From DASSFZ01 sp035283185 (GTDB lineage Bacteria > Chloroflexota > Anaerolineae > Fen-1058), in NCBI GenBank assembly GCA_035283185.1, contig DATEUJ010000169.1:10832-74831 (forward strand): a DNA stretch of 64,000 bases. The letters are read 5' to 3'. Shown piece after piece: positions 49,278-57,541 of the stretch. Position 1 is the first letter of the stretch, and every line of letters begins with the position of its first letter. The notes beneath the pieces are model-generated. The model searched no databases. It was not told where the DNA came from and was given only the letters and a program-made list of their open reading frames with translations. The translations under genes and the position numbers were made by a program.

Positions 49278-50264
49278 ATGCCTGCAATCCTGGAAGTAGA
49301 CGGACTGGTCAAGAAGTACGGTGACTTTGAAGCCGTCAAAGGCATCAGTTTTTCGGTCGAAGAAGGCGAAGTCTTCGGCCTGCTCGGTCCCAACGGTGCG
49401 GGCAAGACCCAGACGATCTCGATGCTGACCGGCGTGATCGAGCCGACGTCAGGCACCGCCCGCATTGGCGGCTACGATATTCGCTCACGGCGCGACGAAG
49501 TCAAGAAGATCAACGGCCTGGTGCCCCAAGACCTGGCGCTTTACCCCACGCTGAGCGCGCGGGCCAACCTGAACTTCTTCGGGCGCATCTACGGCCTGAG
49601 AGGCAAACGGCTCAAGGAACGCGTCGACGACGTGCTGCGCATCGTGGCGTTGACCGACAGGGCCGATCAGGCCGTGGAGAAATACTCCGGCGGCATGAAG
49701 CGCCGGGTCAACATCGGCGCCGGCCTGCTCCACTACCCCCGATTGTTCTTCCTCGACGAGCCGACCGTCGGCGTGGACCCGCAGAGCCGCAACCAGATCT
49801 TCGAGAGTGTGCAGCAGCTCAACCGCGAGCGCGGCATGACCATCATCTACACCAGTCACTACATGGAAGAAGTCGAGCTGTTGTGCAACCGCGTGGCGAT
49901 CATCGACCGGGGCCAAATCATCGCCATGGACACGATCAAGAACCTGATCGCCATGCTGGGCGGCGGCGTGATCCACATGGGCCTGAGTCACTTAGACGAC
50001 GCCCTGCTGAATGATCTGTCCGCGCTGCCGGGCGTGAAGTGCGCCAGCCTGATGCCGCAAGTGATGAGGGCTGAAAACGGTGAGGGAGCGGCGGAAGTGA
50101 AGGGGCAGATCGTGAAGATCGAGTGCGAGAACAGCCAGCAGGCGCTGGTCAGCGTGGTCTCGTACCTCGGCGAGCATGGGCTGGGCGTCACGTCGCTGGA
50201 GACGCTGGAGCCTAACCTGGAAAGCGTGTTCTTGCACCTCACCGGCAAGAGCCTGCGGGAGTGA
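49278..50264 (+). CDS. ABC-2 type transporter ATP-binding protein
   Basis: 328 residues from the ATG at 49278 with AAAGGAGT at good distance (longer readings overlap the previous gene). Walker A is GPNGAGKTQT, the Q-loop is LVPQDLALYPTL, the signature is YSGGMKRRVNIG, Walker B is RLFFLDEPTVGVD and the H-loop is YTSHYMEE. A C-terminal extension of about 90 residues is typical of drug/antibiotic/Na exporter ATPases (DrrA/CcmA type). It energises the two permeases downstream. Its stop is 5 bp before the first permease ATG. Confidence 0.95.
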   Translation: MPAILEVDGLVKKYGDFEAVKGISFSVEEGEVFGLLGPNGAGKTQTISMLTGVIEPTSGTARIGGYDIRSRRDEVKKINGLVPQDLALYPTLSARANLNFFGRIYGLRGKRLKERVDDVLRIVALTDRADQAVEKYSGGMKRRVNIGAGLLHYPRLFFLDEPTVGVDPQSRNQIFESVQQLNRERGMTIIYTSHYMEEVELLCNRVAIIDRGQIIAMDTIKNLIAMLGGGVIHMGLSHLDDALLNDLSALPGVKCASLMPQVMRAENGEGAAEVKGQIVKIECENSQQALVSVVSYLGEHGLGVTSLETLEPNLESVFLHLTGKSLRE

Positions 50265-50269
50265 GCGCC

Positions 50270-51547
50270 ATGAAACTGCTCAGCGTCACGCTAAAGGACC
50301 TCCAGGTCTTCGTGAGAGACCGCGGGGCCGTGTTCCTGCTCTTCCTGCTGCCCTTCGCCTTCATCGCCGTGCTCTCACTGGCCACGCAGGGAGTCACACT
50401 TGGCCAGAACGGCGCTGACAGCGACCAGGCCCGCCTCCCGTTGACCGTGGTGAACAACGATGCGCAGGGCCAGGCCGCCCAGGAATTTCTAGCCGCGCTG
50501 AACGACACGGGCAAGGTAGAAATCGTTCTGGAAGATCAGCAAGCGAAGGTCGAACGGCAGCTCAACGACGCGGTGCTGCGCTATGCGCTGTTCATCCCGT
50601 CCGATTTCAGCGCCAAGCTGACCGCGGGTGATCAAGTCAGCGTGCGCCTGGCGCTGCACCCCTTCGCGAACCAGGCCGACCTGCTGACCGTGGAACGAGC
50701 GATCGTCCGCGCGGCTCGGGAATATCTCACGATGGGATATCTGAACGATGGCCTGGAGCAGATGGCGGCCATGCAGGCCGCCAATCCTCAGGCGGCGTCG
50801 ACCTTCTCAAAGGAGCGTATCCAGCAGCAGATTGAAGCGCAGCAGGCTCAGGCGGAGCAGCGGCCCCTGATCACGGTGGCGACAACCACTCCGGCCGTGA
50901 AAGGCGAAGGACAGGCAGCGGCAGAAGAGAATCTTCCCACCTACGGCCAATTCCTCGTGGTGGGCATGGCTGTCCTGTTCGTCTTCCTGGCCGCGCAGAA
51001 CACGGCCCGGTCGATCTACGAGGAGAAGCGCGAGGGAACCTTCCGCCGCCTGATGGCCGCGCCGATCGGCAAGGCTTCTCTGCTGGACGGCAAGCTCCTG
51101 CTCAATTTCCTGCTAGTCCTGGTGCAGGTCGCGGTCATCCTCGTCACCGGCGGTTTTGTGATCCAACTATTCGGTCTGCCGCCGCTGAACCTCGGCACGG
51201 ACTTGCTGGGGCTGGTCGTGGTATGCGTGGCCACGGCTCTCTGCTCGACCTGTCTGGGCATCTTCATCGCCGCGATCGCCCGGACGGAAAGCCAGATCAG
51301 CGGATTCTCCACGCTGGTCTTGTTCCTGGCCGGTATGCTGGGCGGCGCTTTCGTGCCGCTGTTCCTGTTTCCGGGTGGCCTGGCAAACCTGTCCAGGATA
51401 GTGCCGCACTACTGGGCCGTCCAGGGTCTCTACGGGCTGTTCTTCCGCGGCCAAACGCTGGCGGACGTCTGGCCCAACGCCGTGGCTTTGCTGGCCTTCG
51501 CCGCAGCATTCCTCGTCATCGGCGTGCGGCGATTCAAGTTTGAGTAG
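50270..51547 (+). CDS. ABC-2 type permease (first)
   Basis: 425 residues from the ATG at 50270 with GGGAGTGAG before it (a GTG at 50261 is in frame). The order matches YhgE/ABC-2 permeases: one N-terminal membrane helix (VFLLFLLPFAFIAVLSLA), an extracellular domain of about 190 residues, then five helices starting with GQFLVVGMAVLFVFLAAQNTA and the cytoplasmic EKREGTFRRLMAAPI loop. It pairs with the next gene, which shares the layout, to form a heterodimer. Substrate unknown. Confidence 0.9.
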   Translation: MKLLSVTLKDLQVFVRDRGAVFLLFLLPFAFIAVLSLATQGVTLGQNGADSDQARLPLTVVNNDAQGQAAQEFLAALNDTGKVEIVLEDQQAKVERQLNDAVLRYALFIPSDFSAKLTAGDQVSVRLALHPFANQADLLTVERAIVRAAREYLTMGYLNDGLEQMAAMQAANPQAASTFSKERIQQQIEAQQAQAEQRPLITVATTTPAVKGEGQAAAEENLPTYGQFLVVGMAVLFVFLAAQNTARSIYEEKREGTFRRLMAAPIGKASLLDGKLLLNFLLVLVQVAVILVTGGFVIQLFGLPPLNLGTDLLGLVVVCVATALCSTCLGIFIAAIARTESQISGFSTLVLFLAGMLGGAFVPLFLFPGGLANLSRIVPHYWAVQGLYGLFFRGQTLADVWPNAVALLAFAAAFLVIGVRRFKFE

Positions 51548-51559
51548 AGGAGCAGAATC

Positions 51560-52801
51560 ATGGACACGATCCGCAAAGCACTGGCCGTGGCCGTCAAAGA
51601 GATTCAGGTCTTCTCCAAAGATCGCGTCTGGATGATCACAATGTTGGCCGTCCCACTGGCGGTAGGGGCCATGAATTCCGCGATGCAGGGCGGTGGCAGC
51701 GACGACATCCACCTGCCGGTCATCGCAGTCAATCAGGACGCGGGCGCCTACGGCGAGTCGATCGCCAAGGTTATGGCGAACATCGACCAAATCGATCTGC
51801 AGACATCGAACGCACCGGCGGCAGCCGAGGAACAGGTGCGCACGGGACAGGTGCTGGCGGCGGTACTCATCCCGGCGGACTTCACGCAGCGTATTGACGA
51901 CTACCAGCCGGCCGTGATCACGGTGGTACTGGACCCGGCCCAGGCAGAATTCGGGCGGATAGTCACCACGATCGTGGATGAGATTGCCGGGGCGCTGGCC
52001 ATTCAAGGCGAGATTCGATACGGAATCAAAGAGGTGCTGGCCGACACAAGCCCTGACGCTATGGCCAACCCGGCTGTGGCGCGCGCCGCTCAGGCTCAGG
52101 CCGAAGGCGTTCTATTCACCCAACTGCAGCGCATGGAGACGGAAGCTCCGATCGCGGTGCAGAAGGAAACGCTGGAAGGCAAGCAGGTGCTCGTCTGGGA
52201 CAATATCTTCAGTATCATACTGCCCGCCTGGACGGTCATGTTTGCCTTCTTCATCGTGCCGGCCCTGTCCACTCAACTGCTGACGGAAAAAGAGGCCGGC
52301 ACACTGCGCCGCCTGGTGGCCGCTCCCCTACCGCGCAGCGCGCTGATCGGCGGCAAGGTGCTGGCCTTCCTATTGGTAGTTCTCCTTCAGGTGGTCGTGC
52401 TCTTCAGCATTGGCGCGATCTTCATGGACATGCCGCTGGGCGAATCGCCCCTGGCTTTGATCCTGACCACGCTCGCCCTGGGGCTGACGGCCACGACGCT
52501 GGGTATGATGATCGCCGCCCTGGCCCGCTCGGTCAGCCAGGCCGACTCGATCGGTCTGCTGATCGTCTTCGTGCTGGGCTTCCTGAGCGGCGCGCTGTCG
52601 CCGCAGAATCCGCCGTATCGCGGCGAAGGCTTGATGGCGACTGTCTCCAGCCTGATCCCGCAGGCGCAGGCGCAATGGGCCTATCTGACCGTGATGTTTC
52701 AGAACGGCGGCGTGGCCGACATCCTGCCGCAACTGGCTTACCTGTTCGGCCTGTCGCTGGTCTTCTTCCTGATCGCCGTGTGGCGCTTCCGCTACGAGTG
52801 A
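51560..52801 (+). CDS. ABC-2 type permease (second)
   Basis: 413 residues, 12 bp after the first permease, with GAGGAGC upstream. It has the same layout: N-terminal helix, external domain of about 160 residues, then helices beginning IILPAWTVMFAFFIVPAL and the TEKEAGTLRRLVAAPLPRSALIGGK loop, which is the ABC-2 hallmark. It differs enough in sequence from the first permease to act as a distinct half. Export of a lipid, antibiotic or peptide is possible but not determinable. Confidence 0.9.
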   Translation: MDTIRKALAVAVKEIQVFSKDRVWMITMLAVPLAVGAMNSAMQGGGSDDIHLPVIAVNQDAGAYGESIAKVMANIDQIDLQTSNAPAAAEEQVRTGQVLAAVLIPADFTQRIDDYQPAVITVVLDPAQAEFGRIVTTIVDEIAGALAIQGEIRYGIKEVLADTSPDAMANPAVARAAQAQAEGVLFTQLQRMETEAPIAVQKETLEGKQVLVWDNIFSIILPAWTVMFAFFIVPALSTQLLTEKEAGTLRRLVAAPLPRSALIGGKVLAFLLVVLLQVVVLFSIGAIFMDMPLGESPLALILTTLALGLTATTLGMMIAALARSVSQADSIGLLIVFVLGFLSGALSPQNPPYRGEGLMATVSSLIPQAQAQWAYLTVMFQNGGVADILPQLAYLFGLSLVFFLIAVWRFRYE

Positions 52802-52821
52802 GGCCGCCTCAGGTGGAGCCC

Positions 52822-53037
52822 ATGCAACACGTCGAGATTCGGGTGAAAGGGCGAATTGACGAGCGCTGGTCGGAGTGGTTCGCCGACCTGACCCTCACTC
52901 ATGCCGAAGGTAACGAAACCGTTTTGACCGGTCAGGTCGTAGACCAGGCTACGTTGTATGGCCTTCTGACCAGACTGAGAGATTTGGGGTTACAGCTCAT
53001 CTCCGTGAGTTGCGATGAACAAGAGCGCCGCGAATGA
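52822..53037 (+). CDS. Small conserved protein at the end of the ABC operon
   Basis: 71 residues from the ATG at 52822 with AGGTGGAG before it, 20 bp after the permease stop. It is a compact alpha/beta chain: VEIRVKGRIDERWSEWFADLTLTH, a GNETVLTGQVVDQATLYGLLTRLRDLGLQLISV core. This pattern is often seen after ABC-2 permeases in Chloroflexota and Actinobacteria; a BON- or ACT-like regulatory fold is a guess from the two strand-helix units. Followed by a terminator. Confidence 0.7.
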   Translation: MQHVEIRVKGRIDERWSEWFADLTLTHAEGNETVLTGQVVDQATLYGLLTRLRDLGLQLISVSCDEQERRE

Positions 53038-53094
53038 CGGCGCTCGGCCGTATTCCATATAACCGATGCCTGAGTCGGCGGACAGACTGCTCCG

Positions 53095-53121
53095 GCCCCA
53101 AGCGTAAGAGACGCTTGGGGC
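53095..53121 (+). terminator. Rho-independent terminator of the ABC operon
   Basis: A perfect 11-bp stem GCCCCAAGCGT/ACGCTTGGGGC around AAGAG, followed by TTCGTC. It closes the six-gene unit. Confidence 0.8.
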
Positions 53122-53144
53122 TTCGTCATGCATGACACCCGATC

Positions 53145-53175
53145 TTGACCTTTCAGCGACTGGAAGGTGTACAAT
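53145..53175 (+). promoter_or_regulatory. MerR-type promoter/operator with 19-bp spacer
   Basis: TTGACC at 53145-53150 and TACAAT at 53170-53175 are 19 bp apart, the long spacer typical of promoters activated by MerR proteins. Inside it lies a dyad, ACCTT-TCAGCGACTGG-AAGGT. It is 33 bp before the merR-like gene, so the regulator probably controls itself. Confidence 0.75.
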
Positions 53176-53207
53176 GCACCCACACTCAGCATTCGACGAG
53201 GCTCGCC

Positions 53208-53627
53208 ATGCAGATTCACGAGTTGGCCCAGCGCACGGGCGTCTCTGCGAAGACCATTCGCTACTACGAGTCAATCAGCCTCTTGCCCTCCCCAAGGCGG
53301 AGGACAAACAGTTACCGCGAGTACGACGAAGTCGACGTCGATCGGGTGAGGCTCGTCGCCGGCGCGCGCCACCTCGATTTCTCGCTGGACGACATCCAGG
53401 AAATCCTCGCACTGCGCGATCGGCGCGAGGCCCCTTGCCGTGTCGTCCTGGACATGCTCGAACGCAAGGCGACTGAGATTCGGCAGCGCATCGCGCAGTT
53501 GCGGCAGTTGGAGCAGGAATTGCGTCACCTGCATGCACTCGGTCTGACTTTCCCCACCGACGATGTGGACGGCAAGAACTGCGTGTGCCACCTGGTCAGT
53601 CAACGGGCCGACCCATCTGAGTGGTAA
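53208..53627 (+). CDS. MerR family heavy-metal-type regulator
   Basis: 139 residues from the ATG at 53208. The HTH is classical (IHELAQRTGVSAKTIRYYESISLLP), followed by the wing (NSYREYDEVDVDRVRLVAGARHLDFSLDDIQEIL), a long dimerisation coiled coil and cysteines C77, C125 and C127. C77 at the start of the coil plus a C-terminal Cys pair is the arrangement of Cd/Pb/Zn or Cu sensors (CadR, ZntR, CueR groups). No metal transporter is adjacent; the copper genes are 18 kb away. Only its own promoter shows the operator. Confidence 0.85.
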   Translation: MQIHELAQRTGVSAKTIRYYESISLLPSPRRRTNSYREYDEVDVDRVRLVAGARHLDFSLDDIQEILALRDRREAPCRVVLDMLERKATEIRQRIAQLRQLEQELRHLHALGLTFPTDDVDGKNCVCHLVSQRADPSEW

Positions 53628-53682
53628 CCTCTTGGGGCCGTTACACTGCATGGAGTAACTATGATCAGACAAGGGAAAGAGG

Positions 53683-54915
53683 ATGCCATCCATTAATCCC
53701 GACCGATTCAGAAATGACTTCGACGCCCTGGCTCAAATCGGCTCGACCGGCGACGGCGGCGTGAATCGTCCGGCGCTGAGCGAGGCGCACCTCGAAGCGC
53801 GCCGCTGGTGGATCGCGCGCGCCGCCGAAGCCGGGTTGGAGACGCGCATCGACGGAGCGGGCAACCACTCGGCGATCCTGCGCTCGCCCGATCCGGACGC
53901 ACGCACGCTGCTGCTCGGCTCGCACACTGACTCGGTGCCGAGTGGCGGGCGCTTCGACGGCGCACTGGGCGTGATCGCCGCGCTAGAAGCGCTGCGCACG
54001 ATCCAGGATGCGGGCATCACATTGCCGGTGCACCTCGAAGCGATCGACTTCACCGACGAAGAAGGCGCGCTCGTCGGACTGACCGGCAGCGGTGCGCTGG
54101 CCGAGCAGCTCACCGTCCGATCGTTCGAGAATCCGCGCAGCGGCCGCACGCGATGGGAAGCGAGCCTCGCTCGCGCAGGTTTGACCGAGGCAGGTATCCT
54201 CTCGGCGCGGCGCGATCCGAAGTCGCTGGCGGGGTATCTCGAACTGCACATCGAGCAGGGACCACGGCTCTTTGCCACCGGCGTCGACATCGGCGTGGTA
54301 TCGGGAATTGTCGGCATCCAGTCGTACCGGGTGACGTATCGCGGCGAAGCAAATCACGCAGGGACGACGCCGATGGAGACACGCCGCGATGCATCGCTCG
54401 GCGCGAGCGCGTTCGTCCTGACCGCGCGTGATCTCGTGATGAAGAACTTCCCTGGCTGCGTCGTGAACGTGGGTCAGATGGCGCTCCGGCCGGGCGCGTT
54501 CAACATCGTTCCCGGCGTCGCCGAGCTGTCGCTTGAGTTCCGCGCGCCGGAACCGGAGCGACTGGCACAACTGGGGACGGCGCTGCTTCAGCTTGCCGAG
54601 CTTGTCGCCTCGCAGTACGGTCTCACGCTGACGGCCGAACCGGCGGGGATGTGCGTTCCCGCGCCGATGAGCACGCGCGCGCAGCAGGCGATCATCGCCG
54701 CCGCCGAGTCGCTCGGCCTCTCGCACGCGACGATGCCTTCAGGCGCCGGACACGACGCGATGATGCTCGCGCCATTGACCGACGTGGGCATGATCTTCGT
54801 CCCGTCGCGCGGCGGGATCAGCCACTCGCCGCTCGAGATCACCGAGTGGCGCGACTGTGTCAACGGCGCGAATGTGCTGCTGCGCGCCGCGCTGAACATG
54901 GCGATCGGGCAGTAG
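53683..54915 (+). CDS. M20 family Zn hydrolase, N-carbamoyl-amino-acid hydrolase / allantoate amidohydrolase type
   Basis: 410 residues with GGGAAAGAGG before the ATG. Metal ligands and catalytic residues are in place: H81 and D83 in GSHTDSVP, D93 in GGRFDGALG, E127/E128 in TDEEG, and the LELHIEQGP histidine segment; SGAGHDAM near the end gives the last ligand. GSHTDSV with GGRFDG and TDEEGAL...GS is diagnostic of the AllC/HyuC group rather than of ordinary peptidases. It probably removes a carbamoyl or ureido group from an N-carbamoyl amino acid or allantoate. No purine-degradation genes are adjacent. Confidence 0.9.
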   Translation: MPSINPDRFRNDFDALAQIGSTGDGGVNRPALSEAHLEARRWWIARAAEAGLETRIDGAGNHSAILRSPDPDARTLLLGSHTDSVPSGGRFDGALGVIAALEALRTIQDAGITLPVHLEAIDFTDEEGALVGLTGSGALAEQLTVRSFENPRSGRTRWEASLARAGLTEAGILSARRDPKSLAGYLELHIEQGPRLFATGVDIGVVSGIVGIQSYRVTYRGEANHAGTTPMETRRDASLGASAFVLTARDLVMKNFPGCVVNVGQMALRPGAFNIVPGVAELSLEFRAPEPERLAQLGTALLQLAELVASQYGLTLTAEPAGMCVPAPMSTRAQQAIIAAAESLGLSHATMPSGAGHDAMMLAPLTDVGMIFVPSRGGISHSPLEITEWRDCVNGANVLLRAALNMAIGQ

Positions 54916-55540
54916 TGATTGATCTCACCACCTGCACCCGCAGCTCGCCCCGGCGCTGCACGCGCTCGGCGATGCGATGCACCCGCTCGGGCAGCCGGAA
55001 GCTGGGGTTGATGTAACACGAGACGAAATCGACTTCCTTGACGAAGCCCAACGCTTCGAGCAGCGCCGGATAATACGCATGGTTGTAGTTCATCATCGTC
55101 ATCGCCGGCCGATGCTCGAAGCCCTCGACCAGAATGCCGTAACCGTCGAGCGGGCCGAAGCCTTTAGGGCCGATCACCTTGTTCAGCCCGCGCGCTCGCG
55201 CCCACTCGTAGATGCGCTCGAACAACGCAGACGCCACTTCGCGATCGTCAGTGCACTCGAACAGGTAGAACTGTGCTGCCCGTGCTTGATGGTAAGCGTT
55301 ATAGGGTCGATTTTCCAGCGCCGCGATCCGACCCACAACCTTGCCGTCGCGCTCGGCGACGAAGAAGTCGGCGCCGGAGTGCTCGTAGAAGAGGTGCCCG
55401 TCGCGGTTGAGCTGCAATTCGGCGTCGGGGCGAATCGGCGGCACCCACAGCGGGTGATTGCGGTACAGCATGAACGGGAAGCGCAGGAAGCGATGGCGGT
55501 CGGTGCGACAACGCGGATCGATCTGGCGAACGGCGAGCAT
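54860..55540 (-). CDS. GNAT-like N-acetyltransferase, C-terminally truncated
   Basis: 226 residues. The N-terminal half matches a Chloroflexota acetyltransferase-like family: VRQIDPRCRTDRHRFLRFPFMLYRNHPLWVPP, DFFVAERDGKVVGRIAAL, GPKGFGPLDGYGILVEGF and YNHAYYPALLEALGFVKEVDF. Full members are about 370-390 residues and have a second GNAT half; here the chain runs out of similarity at RVHRIAERVQRRGELRV and ends in Arg/Ser-rich residues read from the opposite strand of the M20 gene. The 56-bp convergent overlap shows a deletion has removed the 3' half. Possibly inactive. Confidence 0.65.
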   Translation of the reverse strand: MLAVRQIDPRCRTDRHRFLRFPFMLYRNHPLWVPPIRPDAELQLNRDGHLFYEHSGADFFVAERDGKVVGRIAALENRPYNAYHQARAAQFYLFECTDDREVASALFERIYEWARARGLNKVIGPKGFGPLDGYGILVEGFEHRPAMTMMNYNHAYYPALLEALGFVKEVDFVSCYINPSFRLPERVHRIAERVQRRGELRVQVVRSITTARSPCSARRAAAHSRR

Positions 55541-55550
55541 AATCGTGGTC

Positions 55551-56405
55551 TTATTCCTCGCCGGTGCGGATCGGGCGCGCGGGGTCGGCGATCCACTCGC
55601 TCCACGATCCGGCGTACAGGCGTGCCTCGCCCAGCCCGGCGTGCTTCATGGCGAGGACGTTGTGAGCGGCGGTGACGCCTGACCCGCAATAAAAAACCGC
55701 GCGCTCGGCAGGCGCATCACCTAGCAGCGCCTGGAAGCGCGCGCGAAGCTCGGCCTGTGACTTGAAGGTTCCGTCGGCGTCGAGATTATCGGGGTACGGC
55801 GCGGAAATCGCGCCGGGGATGTGACCGGCGACCGGATCGATCGTCTCGTTCTCGCCGCGATAGCGGTCGGCGGTGCGCGAGTCGAGCAACCGCAGGCGGG
55901 CGTCTTCCAGCGCGGCGAGCACGTCGGGCGTGTGGACGGCCATAGCAGCCCGGACATTCGGAACGAACGTGCGCGGCGAGCGGGACTCGACGCCGCCGCG
56001 CGCTGCGCGCCCCTCGCGCTGCCACTTCGGAAAGCCGCCGTCGAGCACGGCGACCGCGTCGTGGCCGAGCCAGCGCAGCAGCCACCACAGCCGCGCAGCC
56101 ATCGACCCGCCCGTGTCGTCGTAGGCGACGACCTGCACGCTCGAATGGATACCCCACCTGGACAAACGCCCCGCCATCACGTCGACGTCCGGCAGAGGGT
56201 GTCGTCCCGTTTTACCACGCACGACCGTCCCGGCCAGGTCTTCGTCGACGTGCGCGTACAGCGCGCCGGAAATGTGCGCCTGCCGGTAATCGCGCCGCCC
56301 GCGCTCGGTCTCGGTCAGCGTAAAGCGGCAGTCGACGATCGCCCAATCGGGATCGCTCAGGTGCAGCGAGAGGTCGGCTGTGGAGACGAGAGTTGTGGAA
56401 GGCAC
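55551..56405 (-). CDS. Sulfurtransferase (rhodanese, thiosulfate/3-mercaptopyruvate type)
   Basis: 284 residues, two rhodanese domains. The inactive N-terminal one has DCRFTLTETERGRRDYRQAHISGALY and DDTGGSMAARLWWLLRWLGH. The C-terminal one has RLLDSRTADRYRGENE, GHIPGA and the active loop C240-G-S-G-V-T-A, then HAGLGEARLYAGSWSEW. CGSGVTA is typical of 3-mercaptopyruvate sulfurtransferases and related SseA-like enzymes. It moves sulfane sulfur to cyanide or thiols in the cytoplasm. The start is an ATG 11 bp upstream of the rest of the conserved region. Confidence 0.9.
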   Translation of the reverse strand: MPSTTLVSTADLSLHLSDPDWAIVDCRFTLTETERGRRDYRQAHISGALYAHVDEDLAGTVVRGKTGRHPLPDVDVMAGRLSRWGIHSSVQVVAYDDTGGSMAARLWWLLRWLGHDAVAVLDGGFPKWQREGRAARGGVESRSPRTFVPNVRAAMAVHTPDVLAALEDARLRLLDSRTADRYRGENETIDPVAGHIPGAISAPYPDNLDADGTFKSQAELRARFQALLGDAPAERAVFYCGSGVTAAHNVLAMKHAGLGEARLYAGSWSEWIADPARPIRTGEE

Positions 56406-56413
56406 AGGGTATT

Positions 56414-56734
56414 TTACAACTCAACCTTGCGACCACTGGTGCTGGTCTGCTTCGTCTGCTTTATATGAGCCATCATATACGCCCTGAGCAAAGCATTGAT
56501 GCGCGTCTGGTAGCCACGTCCCTGTGCTTTGAACCATGCCAAGACATCGCTATCCAGCCGAAGCGTCAGTTGCGCCTTGTTTGGCGCAGGCTTCAGGCCT
56601 TGACGCACGACGGCTCTAGCGAACATCTCCGGCGTGAGCTCGGGATTGTCGGACAGGTCAATGTCCTCATCTTGCATGGCATCCAGCCGTGCCCAGTCAG
56701 TCCGCGATTTGCTTGAAGTAGTTCGCTTCTTCAT
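56414..56734 (-). CDS. BrnA/DUF4415-type antitoxin, second copy
   Basis: 106 residues from the ATG at 56734 with GGGAG before it. The core KAQLTLRLDSDVLAWFKAQGRGYQTRINALLRAYM is the ribbon-helix-helix of BrnA/DUF4415 antitoxins. The N-terminal tail is acidic (LDAMQDEDIDLSDNPELTPEMFARAV), the usual toxin-masking part. It has no toxin of its own; a complete BrnT-BrnA pair lies directly upstream, so this may be a duplicate that shares that toxin or controls another. Confidence 0.75.
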   Translation of the reverse strand: MKKRTTSSKSRTDWARLDAMQDEDIDLSDNPELTPEMFARAVVRQGLKPAPNKAQLTLRLDSDVLAWFKAQGRGYQTRINALLRAYMMAHIKQTKQTSTSGRKVEL

Positions 56735-56819
56735 TTTTCTCCCAACAAAGACCGCCGGGTGGCACATTCGGCAGGAAGGCTCAGTCGTCGAAGCAGCAGC
56801 CTCAACCTCTTCGACTGCC

Positions 56820-57116
56820 TCAGCCAGCCTTTTGCGGCGCAGCGCGTCTGCTTTTGCCTGCATACTGTGAGGCTGTCAGCTCCTCCCGCACCACGCGACG
56901 CAAGATTTCTTCCAGCGGCTGTTTGCGACTCTGCACATACTCCCGGAGCGCCTGGTTGATCAGAGTTTGATAGTTGCCGCCGCCGGCAGCATGCGCCTCA
57001 TCCCGAAACCAGTTCAGGATGTCATCATCGATGCGGATTGTAATCCGCGTCTTGCCTCGTGGCATCGGATCGATCGCTCCCCGCTTACCCTTGCTAAAGT
57101 CGTATCTGTCTTTCAT
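56820..57116 (-). CDS. brnA: BrnA-type ribbon-helix-helix antitoxin
   Basis: 98 residues. The start overlaps the BrnT stop by 4 bp (ATGA), as in classical brnTA operons where the toxin comes first. The RHH core is KTRITIRIDDDILNWFRDEAHAAGGGNYQTLINQALREYV. The basic segment at the N-terminus (KDRYDFSKGKRGAI) and the C-terminal tail rich in Lys/Arg are family-like. BrnA dimers bind the operon's promoter and neutralise BrnT. Confidence 0.85.
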   Translation of the reverse strand: MKDRYDFSKGKRGAIDPMPRGKTRITIRIDDDILNWFRDEAHAAGGGNYQTLINQALREYVQSRKQPLEEILRRVVREELTASQYAGKSRRAAPQKAG

Positions 57117-57388
57117 CGTCCACCCTCGTATTGTTTGCGTTCGTGGCTATCTGCTTTCCGCGCCGAAATGATGCGTATGTTCTCGCCACGCCAGGTGAAG
57201 GCCACAACCAGAATTCGACCAAGCGCATCGACGCCCATCGTGACGAATCGTTCTTCGTCCGGATCATCATCTGGGATGGTGAGCGCGGATCCATCCGTGA
57301 AGACGGTTGCTGCGTCCGCAAAATCGACGCCATGTTTTCGCAGATTCGACCTGGCTTTGTTGTTATCCCATTCGTAGTTCACAGGCAT
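57113..57388 (-). CDS. brnT: BrnT-type toxin (RelE-like ribonuclease)
   Basis: 91 residues, the usual length. Family hallmarks: YEWDNNKARSNLRKHGVDFADAATVF at the start, ERFVTMGVDALGRILVVAFTWRGENIRIISARKADSHERKQYE at the end. The final RIISARKAxxxERxxY carries the catalytic Arg and Glu/Tyr residues of the BrnT/DUF497 ribonuclease. The ATG touches the -10 box of its promoter, so either the message is leaderless or translation starts at the GTG three codons in. Confidence 0.9.
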   Translation of the reverse strand: MPVNYEWDNNKARSNLRKHGVDFADAATVFTDGSALTIPDDDPDEERFVTMGVDALGRILVVAFTWRGENIRIISARKADSHERKQYEGGR

Positions 57389-57417
57389 ATTGTATGCACA
57401 AATGTACAGAAAGGCAA
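57389..57417 (-). promoter_or_regulatory. Promoter of the brnTA operon abutting the start codon
   Basis: On the minus strand TTGCCT (57417-57412) and TACAAT (57394-57389), spacer 17 bp, directly followed by the ATG of brnT. A near-palindrome TGTACATTTGTGCATACA overlaps the spacer and -10 and is a good candidate for the BrnA operator. Confidence 0.65.
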
Positions 57418-57541
57418 GGGGTCCGCTATCCGGGGCATAAGGACACTCGCATCCGCAGGAAGGCTCAAGCCGCCGAAGTCATCAGCCTGGCCTTCGGTCG
57501 TCCGACGACGCCCAAACATCCGACGTTTCACCACCCTGACA

